Source: Bacteroidales bacterium (GTDB taxonomy: Bacteria; Bacteroidota; Bacteroidia; Bacteroidales; Paludibacteraceae). Taken from it: a stretch of 14,544 nt of DNA. Location of the stretch: assembly GCA_018066005.1 (NCBI GenBank), contig JAGHSG010000040.1:1-14544 (forward strand), given 5' to 3'. Of the stretch, positions 1 to 5,419 are shown piece by piece. Numbering within the stretch: position 1 is the stretch's first letter; each line of letters begins with the position of its first letter. The notes under the pieces were generated by a model, which made no database searches, was not told where the DNA came from, and saw only the letters and a program-made list of their open reading frames with translations. The translations under genes were made by a program, and so were the position numbers.

Positions 1-64
1 AAAAGTGTACGCAACTGCAAAAGTAAATGTTGCATTGTTGCACAAAAAAATGTGCGGATTACCA

Positions 65-84
65 TCGTCGTTTTTAGTCGAGAA
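65..84 (+). repeat. Edge motif, left copy
   Basis: The 20-base motif ending in TTTTTAGTCGAGAA resembles the reverse complement of 14459-14479, which ends in TTTTTACTCGAGAA. About 17-18 of 20 positions match, allowing one single-base gap. Both copies are followed, in their own direction, by a hairpin with a CTCCT/AGGAG-like core. This may be a pair of diverged extragenic repeats in opposite orientation. Two copies are too few to be sure. Confidence 0.3.
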
Positions 85-159
85 TCGACCGACACTTGAC
101 CGACACTCTCCACTCCTTTTTAGGAGGCATACCATATATTCCCCTCGCAAGTAAACACA

Positions 160-187
160 CAACGTGACTCATTTCTGAATCACGTTG
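160..187. terminator. Hairpin downstream of the R-M operon
   Basis: CAACGTGA (160-167) pairs with TCACGTTG (180-187). After one mismatch, TCA/TGA pair inside, leaving a TTTC loop. It lies about 40 bases beyond the stop of the last R-M gene and is a candidate end of that transcript. The sequence that follows on the minus strand (TGTGTTTACTT) is only moderately T-rich, so the terminator call is tentative. Confidence 0.4.
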
Positions 188-226
188 CATTGTCAACTAT
201 TTTAGTACGATTATTAAGAATTAGGA

Positions 227-1414
227 TTATTTTATTCCTATAAATTCGCTAATGGGTTGGATGTCTGCCACATTGGTTTGTCTGCCCTTTTTTAGTTTGG
301 GTAGTTTGTCAAAAGGAACTTCCTTGTTAGGGTCAAAGCGCACGACGGCATAGTATGGGGCATGCTCTGCACTAAAGCCCATCTGTTGCAGTTGTTCGGC
401 GGTCCAAATTTGGAAGCCTTTTTTGGCGACTTTGAAAAGGTGCGCATTATCTCCGTTGGTGTGTATCAGCACAAAAGCCATATTTTCAAAGCCTTGTTTA
501 ACCAGCAGCGACCCTTTGCTATCCCCTGCACGCATATAACAAATGCCCGTCCGCAACACCAGTTGAACATCTGACGTGCGAGCGTGATTGATAAGTACCG
601 TTTGTTCCTGTGAGTTCTCACGCATTTTCTTTAGCAATCGTGCAGCCGTTTCCGGGTCATCTATTTCTTCTCTCCGTCGCTGACTGAGAGCCACAAACTG
701 CGCATCTTGTTCTATACCTATGAATTTGCGTCCAAGCAAATTAGCAGCAATTCCAGTCGTACTGCTTCCTGCAAACGGGTCTAAAATAGTATCGCCTTTA
801 TCGGTTGAAGCAAGGATAATGCGATATAATAACCGTAGTGTTTTCTGAGTTGGATGTTTGCCACAGTTTTTCTCCCATCTTCCCACAGCCGGAATACGCC
901 ATACATCCGTCATTTGTTTGTCGCCATTCAACTGCTTCATAACTTCATAATTGAACTTATGGGGGCGTTTTTCACTTTTACGCGCCCATATAATCAGTTC
1001 TGTTGAGAAGTTAAAATAACGACAACTGAGATTTGGTGGTGGGTCTGTTTTCTGCCAAGTGATAGTGTTGAGTATTTTATAACCCAATTCCTGCAAACAA
1101 CGCATCACCACGTGAATATTATGGTGTGTGCCACTAATCCAAATCGTGCCATCATCGGTTAGTTTACTTCGACACAAAGAAAGCCATTGTTTGTTAAAAT
1201 TGTAGATGTGTTCAGGTGTACCGCCTTTGTCCCAATCGCCTTTGTCCACGCAAACTTGCTTACCACTTTGACAACTGATACCACCATTACTGAGAAAATA
1301 TGGTGGGTCAGCGAAAATGGCATTTACAGAGTTGTCAGGAATTGTTTTTAGCAACTCCATACAATCTCCGTGATAGAGAGTGAAATCGGGGAAAGAGGAT
1401 TGAGAAGTTATCAT
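227..1414 (-). CDS. DpnA-like adenine-N6 DNA methyltransferase (M2 of a GATC system) with C-terminal extension
   Basis: Predicted second methyltransferase of a DpnII-type system, transferring methyl from S-adenosylmethionine to adenine in GATC. In the pneumococcal homologue DpnA this activity also covers single-stranded DNA. Seen: the catalytic DPPY (residues 36-39) comes before the SAM-binding loop DPFAGSSTTG (212-221), the beta-class order, with HPTQK near 187-191 before the SAM loop, as is typical. The methyltransferase fold appears to end near residue 255. DpnA is about 268 residues; this protein is 395, leaving about 140 residues with no motif I recognise. The ATG at 1414 overlaps the endonuclease stop as ATGA, so translation is probably coupled. 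It is the last gene of the operon. Family assignment is firm; GATC specificity is inferred from the neighbours. Confidence 0.9.
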   Translation of the reverse strand: MITSQSSFPDFTLYHGDCMELLKTIPDNSVNAIFADPPYFLSNGGISCQSGKQVCVDKGDWDKGGTPEHIYNFNKQWLSLCRSKLTDDGTIWISGTHHNIHVVMRCLQELGYKILNTITWQKTDPPPNLSCRYFNFSTELIIWARKSEKRPHKFNYEVMKQLNGDKQMTDVWRIPAVGRWEKNCGKHPTQKTLRLLYRIILASTDKGDTILDPFAGSSTTGIAANLLGRKFIGIEQDAQFVALSQRRREEIDDPETAARLLKKMRENSQEQTVLINHARTSDVQLVLRTGICYMRAGDSKGSLLVKQGFENMAFVLIHTNGDNAHLFKVAKKGFQIWTAEQLQQMGFSAEHAPYYAVVRFDPNKEVPFDKLPKLKKGRQTNVADIQPISEFIGIK

Positions 1415-2244
1415 TTAATGGTAGCCAAAAATTCGTGAATGCTCGTTAGATTATAAATATTAGGAATGATATTATATGCCTCTTGCAGTTTATTTTTCGC
1501 AGATAGCCAACCCTTGCCATCTGTTATCCATACAAACTCAAAACCTTCAACTGAATTGATTTTGGGTGCTATATCTGAATAAGAGCGTGCTACTTCATTA
1601 AGTTTGCTTCCACCGCCAGAATAGAAGTTGACTTCAAACAAATAAGTTTTTTGTGCAGTCTTAACTACAAAATCAAAACGTTTCTCATCATCTCCTAAAA
1701 CGGCTGTTAGTTTTGGCCACTCACTAGAATATACCTCTGCACGAACATCTAATTTGTAACTTTTTAGTATCGCTTCCACTTGGTCTTCCATCAAGTGTCC
1801 ACTTCTATTTTTGCGTGCATTCGTATCTAAACCAGTTTCAATACCGAAAACATAATCTACCAAATTAGTTATCTTTTGATTTTGGAACAAATCAGCAAGT
1901 CCAGTTTCTTCTAAAAACTCCATCACGCCATCTATTGACTTGAAAAAAGAATCAATAATTACTGGCTGATTTGCTGCATTGAGAACATATTTCTTTCCTT
2001 CGTCACGAACAGCAATTAGGATATTCATAACTTGGAAAGCCGTTTTGTCCCGATTCCAAATAGTCTCAACTGCTTTACACAAGTCATCTGCGCCAAGCAG
2101 ACTATTCAACATGTGGAGACTTAGTTTAATATTCTCTACATTTTGTTCAATTTTCTCAAAATCACAAAAGAAATCTAAATGCTGATTGGTTTCTTTTAGT
2201 TGAGATAAAAACACCTCAAACTGCTCTTGTGTATGTGCTGCCAT
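1411..2244 (-). CDS. Type II restriction endonuclease, DpnII/MboI family (GATC)
   Basis: Predicted to cut unmethylated GATC sites. The 277-residue length is close to the about 288 of DpnII. Seen: a conserved-looking block GLDTNARKNRSGHLMED (138-154), then a PD-(D/E)xK-type core with D191 in RFDFVV and E204 in LFEVNFYSGGGSKLNE (202-217). The EVN-FYSGGGSKLNE block is what I associate with this family. The fold has a mostly helical N-terminal half and no membrane segment. It lies between its two methyltransferases: 31 bp after M1, and overlapping M2 by four bases. The gap to M1 contains a small GGCG-ATTT-CGCC hairpin 16-27 bases before the ATG, which might moderate translation. The gene is visibly AT-rich compared with gcvP or trpS, in line with acquisition by transfer. 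Confidence 0.9.
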   Translation of the reverse strand: MAAHTQEQFEVFLSQLKETNQHLDFFCDFEKIEQNVENIKLSLHMLNSLLGADDLCKAVETIWNRDKTAFQVMNILIAVRDEGKKYVLNAANQPVIIDSFFKSIDGVMEFLEETGLADLFQNQKITNLVDYVFGIETGLDTNARKNRSGHLMEDQVEAILKSYKLDVRAEVYSSEWPKLTAVLGDDEKRFDFVVKTAQKTYLFEVNFYSGGGSKLNEVARSYSDIAPKINSVEGFEFVWITDGKGWLSAKNKLQEAYNIIPNIYNLTSIHEFLATIK

Positions 2245-2275
2245 ATTGATTTTAATTGTGGCGAAATCGCCTTAT

Positions 2276-3151
2276 TTAACTTGCATAATTTCTTACTAAT
2301 AATTCCGTCAATTTACCTCTTTTTGCAGGGTTTGCATTTACGCTGCGAGATGCTAAAACACGCTCTATGATATATTGTAAATAGAGATCATCAAAGAAAC
2401 CATCTTTACAATCAGAATTACTAAGCATAAAATGATGTCCAGCCTCTGTTATCCGATTGCAAAAATCCCTTAATCGTGTTTGCGCCAAATCGTTAAAAGT
2501 TTCTTTTGTATAATCATTAAAACTACTTGTCGCATTAAGAGGTCTGTAAGGAGGGTCAAAATAGAATAAAGTCCGCCCATGTGCCATTGCAAGTGTTTCT
2601 TGATAGTCCCCTGTCATTATTTCTACTCGTTGCAATAATTCACTATCGGCATAAATAGTTGTTGGGTCGCAAATAGTAGGCGTTTCGTAACGTCCGAAAG
2701 GAACATTAAATGCTCCTGACTTATTGACACGATATAAGCCGTTAAAACAAGTGCGATTAAGAAAGAAAAACAATGTTGTATTCCGAACGGGGTCTAAATT
2801 TTTCAGATTAAATTCGGCACGCCGTTGCATATAATATGCCCTTTTATCTTTTTCTGTGTGAATGGCATAATATTCCGCTTGAATCTGTTGCAAAGAAGCA
2901 ACTAATTCTGTAGGATGATCACGCACTACACGATAACAAGTCGTTAGGTCTTCGTTAATGTCATTAATGACAGCACGAGTGATGTTGGGATGTGTCTGTA
3001 ACATATAGAAGAGCATCGCTCCTCCGCCTACAAAGGGCTCAATGTAAGTGACATTCTCCCATTGGTCAAAGTCAGCAGGAAGCAAGGCTTCGAGTTGGTC
3101 AATGAGTTGCGTTTTACCGCCCACCCATTTGACAAATGGTTTCGCTTTCAT
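2276..3151 (-). CDS. Dam-family adenine-N6 DNA methyltransferase (M1, DpnM-like, GATC)
   Basis: Class-alpha Dam/DpnM enzyme that methylates adenine in GATC and protects the host from the adjacent endonuclease. Seen: N-terminal FVKWVGGK (6-13), SAM-binding EPFVGGGA (38-45), the family block LNRTCFNGLYR (131-141) and catalytic DPPY (199-202). The order, SAM motif before DPPY, is that of the alpha class. The 291 residues match DpnM/Dam length. It is the first gene of the operon, so protection would be made before cutting activity. A good promoter lies 23-54 bases upstream. Two of the seven GATC sites I found in the window (2386 and 2917) lie inside this gene. The start at 3151 is supported by the FVKWVGGK motif close behind it. 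Confidence 0.95.
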   Translation of the reverse strand: MKAKPFVKWVGGKTQLIDQLEALLPADFDQWENVTYIEPFVGGGAMLFYMLQTHPNITRAVINDINEDLTTCYRVVRDHPTELVASLQQIQAEYYAIHTEKDKRAYYMQRRAEFNLKNLDPVRNTTLFFFLNRTCFNGLYRVNKSGAFNVPFGRYETPTICDPTTIYADSELLQRVEIMTGDYQETLAMAHGRTLFYFDPPYRPLNATSSFNDYTKETFNDLAQTRLRDFCNRITEAGHHFMLSNSDCKDGFFDDLYLQYIIERVLASRSVNANPAKRGKLTELLVRNYAS

Positions 3152-3173
3152 TGTTGTGGATATTTTAGGGCTG

Positions 3174-3205
3174 CAAAATTACACTTTTTATTTGATATAT
3201 ACAAA
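3174..3205 (-). promoter_or_regulatory. Bacteroidota-type promoter of the R-M operon
   Basis: On the minus strand TTTG (3202-3205) is followed by exactly 20 bases and then TAATTTTG (3174-3181), a full match to -33 TTTG / -7 TAnnTTTG. The leader before the ATG at 3151 would be very short, roughly 15 bases. The spacer begins with an AT-rich segment followed by CAAA, so the -33 box is mirrored (TTTG-N7-CAAA, 3191-3205). Confidence 0.8.
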
Positions 3206-3226
3206 TAAATCGGCAAAAAAATCATT

Positions 3227-3343
3227 CTAAACTGCACAAAATAGTAAGGTTTGATATGTCTAAACTGCACAAAATAGTAAGATTTGATATGTCTAAACTG
3301 CACAAAATAGTAAGATTTGGTATGTCTAAACTGCACAAAATAG
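3227..3343. repeat. 33-bp tandem repeat, about 3.5 copies
   Basis: Copies start at 3227, 3260, 3293 and 3326, each opening CTAAACTGCACAAAATAG. The fourth breaks off after 18 bases. Full copies differ only at one or two A/G positions. They abut with no spacer, which rules out a CRISPR array. The array lies immediately upstream of the R-M promoter. On the minus strand each unit contains ATATCAAAT followed by ATTTTGTGCAG, resembling part of the promoter itself (ATATCAAAT, then ATTTTGCAG). Because 33 is divisible by three, the array gives open frames on both strands that mimic an 11-residue protein repeat. Confidence 0.95.
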
Positions 3344-3354
3344 CAGTCAATTTC

Positions 3355-3379
3355 AGTTGGTTACAATTTGTAACCGACT
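3355..3379. terminator. Hairpin after the DUF2520 gene
   Basis: AGTTGGTTACA (3355-3365) pairs with TGTAACCGACT (3369-3379) around an ATT loop. The stem is 11 bp, with one T-G wobble on the plus strand (a C-A mismatch on the minus strand). It starts six bases beyond the stop of the last gene of the gcvP string, where a terminator is expected. No clear T-run follows on the minus strand, so the function is inferred from position. Confidence 0.5.
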
Positions 3380-3385
3380 CATTTC

Positions 3386-4090
3386 CTAATTTGAAATGGC
3401 AGAAGAGAGGAGGCGGTAGATGGTTTTGTCGGCATCGGAGGAGAGCAGGGACAGGTGGTGATTCATGACCTGTTCATCTCCACGCTTGGCGGGACCTGTC
3501 TGGGCGTCACGGGGAGAGAGTTCATGCACCTTGCGTGCCGTCTCATCAATCAAAGGCAAGAGCGCCGAGAAAGGAATATGCGTGTCATGCAGTTGCTCTG
3601 CCGCCTTACGATACATAAGGTTGGCAAAGTTATTGCAGAACACACCGGCTACATGCAGACGCTCCCTATCATGCTGCGTACACTCATAGACATGCTTGGT
3701 AAGTTGCAACGCCAACGAATAAATAGCAGACACATCATCAATAGCGTGCGCCTCAAAGAAAATAGGTATCTCGCTGAAATCAACAATAGGCCGCTGCTTG
3801 GAAAAAGTCATGAACGGATAGAAAATACCACAATGCGGCTTATCTTCGCCAAAGACCGAAAGAGGCATCGACCCGGACGTATGCAAGTGCATACACCGCT
3901 TACCGACATGCACCTGACGGATAACACTCTCCAACGCATTATCCTGCACGGCATAGATATAACAATCCGCCACCGGCAGAGCATCCAAACCCTCACGGGA
4001 CGAGACCATTACACATTCGATATGTTTGGCGGTAAAAGCCGCCTGAAGCGACACCGCTACATTTCCTTTACCAACAATAATTATTTTCAT
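3386..4090 (-). CDS. DUF2520 / Rossmann-like NAD(P)-binding protein
   Basis: A 234-residue cytoplasmic protein of the Rossmann-like + DUF2520 family, related to ketopantoate reductase and pyrroline-5-carboxylate reductase folds; the substrate is unknown. Seen: an N-terminal dinucleotide-binding strand and loop MKIIIVGKGNVA (1-12), HTSGS (70-74) followed by GIFYPFMTFSK (88-98), and the C-terminal signature QTGPAKRGD (197-205). The ATG at 4090 overlaps the phosphatase stop as ATGA. A longer frame to 4102 would need a TTG start and adds only four residues. It is the last gene of the string that starts with gcvP; nothing in the context fixes its role. Confidence 0.85.
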   Translation of the reverse strand: MKIIIVGKGNVAVSLQAAFTAKHIECVMVSSREGLDALPVADCYIYAVQDNALESVIRQVHVGKRCMHLHTSGSMPLSVFGEDKPHCGIFYPFMTFSKQRPIVDFSEIPIFFEAHAIDDVSAIYSLALQLTKHVYECTQHDRERLHVAGVFCNNFANLMYRKAAEQLHDTHIPFSALLPLIDETARKVHELSPRDAQTGPAKRGDEQVMNHHLSLLSSDADKTIYRLLSSAISN

Positions 4091-5418
4091 TCGCGCTTCC
4101 AAAGTTGGCGAACATCAGACCAGCGGTAGTAACAACCTTGAGCAGGTGTCAAGCCGTTTATCCGGCGTTCTATTTCGTTATACAAGACTTTGACAAGAAC
4201 TTCATCGGTTGACGGTTGACGATGCACAATGCACGGTTGAGATGGACGGTAGAAAATGACTTGTAGGTTACTTGCCATGCAGATATTCTGCCACACAAAC
4301 CAAGAGGACTCAATATCTTCGGGGCGCTTCCTGTCCCCCACTCCGTTGATGCCCATTCGTGATGCGACACAGAGTAACGTAAAGTCATGTCCGAAGCGCA
4401 AATCAGCCACATACTTGCCCGTCTCGATAGCGGCGTCCGCTTTGGTGATAAAATCGTTCACCGCCGTTTGCGCATAAGCGACGCACGGCTCGGACGTACC
4501 TATCGTGTTGGCATAACGAAGGGCGATATGGTAAGTAAGGTCCATGACATAGTAATAGACCGTAGCAGAATCCAAATAATTGAATACATTGCAGTCAATA
4601 TCAAAATTCTGCGCCACCGAAGCGACATCGTAAATGGCACGCTGGAGATCTGCAATAGATATGCGCTCCGCGCCTGATGTAGCGTCAAGACGCTTTGTTG
4701 TTTGCGCAAGCGCAATTGATGGATTAGTGAACAAGCGATTCAGGACGACGGTGGAGTCGTAAGGCAGAAGTGCCATCAAGGAGTCTTTGGTAGCGTGATA
4801 GCGGTCCTTGATAGACGATTCATCGCCGGTACCTGACATAAAGGGTTGCATCTGCTCACCGGTATCGAAATTATACTGAATACGGGGATTTTGGCGTGTC
4901 AGGTTATTGGTGAAAGCAGCCATAGACACAAGACACCGCTGAATCATACTGGACAGAACTTCCACTTGGGGTTGTTTGCCCTTAAAGACAGGTTTGAAAC
5001 GCTTGTACATACGCTGCGCCAGACGAGCATGCTCGCGTTCACCTTTGTCAGTCAGACGACCATCCATATAATTATACGCCATCAATGCCTCTTGGGTGAT
5101 TTGCAGCAGTTCCTTGCCGGCAGGTGTCAAAACACCTAATGAATCGGCATGTTGGAGGGTATTAATGATCAGTTTGTAAGAATGGTCTCCCCATGCCGAG
5201 CGCGAGCCGTGACGGCCGTAGTGGCTGATATAAAACGGGACATAACCCTTAGGAGCAGGCGTGTCGTTAATAGGCATAAACTCGTATCCGTGGAGGTTAC
5301 CGCCTATACGGGTGTAGTCTTCTCCTAACGAGGTTAGGAGGTTGACGGTTGACGGTTCACAATGCACGATGCACGGTGCGCAAAGTATAACGAAACCAAT
5401 AAATAGGATTTTTTTCAT
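4087..5418 (-). CDS. Secreted histidine-type (acid) phosphatase
   Basis: A 443-residue member of the two-domain histidine phosphatase clan (acid phosphatase / MINPP / phytase-like), probably exported and hydrolysing phosphomonoesters; the substrate cannot be told. Seen: a hydrophobic N-terminal signal region (3-13), the catalytic RHGSR (69-73) preceded by YISHYG, and the proton-donor pair HD at 344-345 in RFGHDFTLL. The gene carries heptamer arrays at both ends: residues 13-27 (in and just after the signal peptide) and 393-404 (in the C-terminal part). They encode odd Cys/His/Pro-rich stretches. The signal cleavage region has no clear AxA or lipobox. It starts one base after the stop of the CotH-like gene and ends in an ATGA overlap with the next. 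Confidence 0.87.
   Translation of the reverse strand: MKKILFIGFVILCAPCIVHCEPSTVNLLTSLGEDYTRIGGNLHGYEFMPINDTPAPKGYVPFYISHYGRHGSRSAWGDHSYKLIINTLQHADSLGVLTPAGKELLQITQEALMAYNYMDGRLTDKGEREHARLAQRMYKRFKPVFKGKQPQVEVLSSMIQRCLVSMAAFTNNLTRQNPRIQYNFDTGEQMQPFMSGTGDESSIKDRYHATKDSLMALLPYDSTVVLNRLFTNPSIALAQTTKRLDATSGAERISIADLQRAIYDVASVAQNFDIDCNVFNYLDSATVYYYVMDLTYHIALRYANTIGTSEPCVAYAQTAVNDFITKADAAIETGKYVADLRFGHDFTLLCVASRMGINGVGDRKRPEDIESSWFVWQNICMASNLQVIFYRPSQPCIVHRQPSTDEVLVKVLYNEIERRINGLTPAQGCYYRWSDVRQLWKRE
4207..4241. repeat. Heptamer array A (5 units)
   Basis: Five consecutive 7-mers on the plus strand: GGTTGAC twice, then GATGCAC, AATGCAC and GGTTGAG. The array lies in frame in the phosphatase gene and encodes residues 393-404 (QPCIVHRQPSTD region). 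The units and their order match arrays B and C. Confidence 0.9.
5340..5381. repeat. Heptamer array B (6 units)
   Basis: Six consecutive 7-mers on the plus strand: GGTTGAC twice, GGTTCAC, AATGCAC, GATGCAC, GGTGCGC. It encodes residues 13-27 of the phosphatase, the end of the signal peptide and the start of the mature protein. A separate perfect hairpin, TCCTAAC/GTTAGGA, lies just to its left (5323-5339). Confidence 0.9.
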
Positions 5419-5419
5419 A

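Larger units (their letters stand above)
1..226. other. Intergenic left edge, no gene seen
   Basis: No convincing coding region on either strand. The stretch holds an 11-base-period direct repeat (GACCGACACT at 87-96 and 98-107), a CTCCT-TTTT-AGGAG hairpin (113-126) and a longer hairpin (160-187). On the minus strand CAAAAGTA at 18-25 reads TACTTTTG, which fits a -7 box. The nearest TTTG partner is only 17 bases upstream instead of the 20 seen at the other promoters here, so a leftward promoter is only possible. Confidence 0.5.

Noticed and set aside
1..60. Leftward promoter at 18-46
   Set aside because: The -7 box fits, but the TTTG spacing is 17 instead of 20 and no gene start is visible before the window edge.
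3227..3343. CRISPR array
   Set aside because: The 33-bp units abut with no spacers and no cas genes are present; it is a simple tandem repeat.
3256..3468. Plus-strand frame with MSKLHKIVRF repeats
   Set aside because: It is only the translation of the 33-bp tandem repeat and runs into the 3' end of the DUF2520 gene.
3455..4129. 224-codon plus-strand frame
   Set aside because: It lies opposite the DUF2520 gene, has no recognisable domain and is rich in Arg/His, as expected of an antisense shadow.
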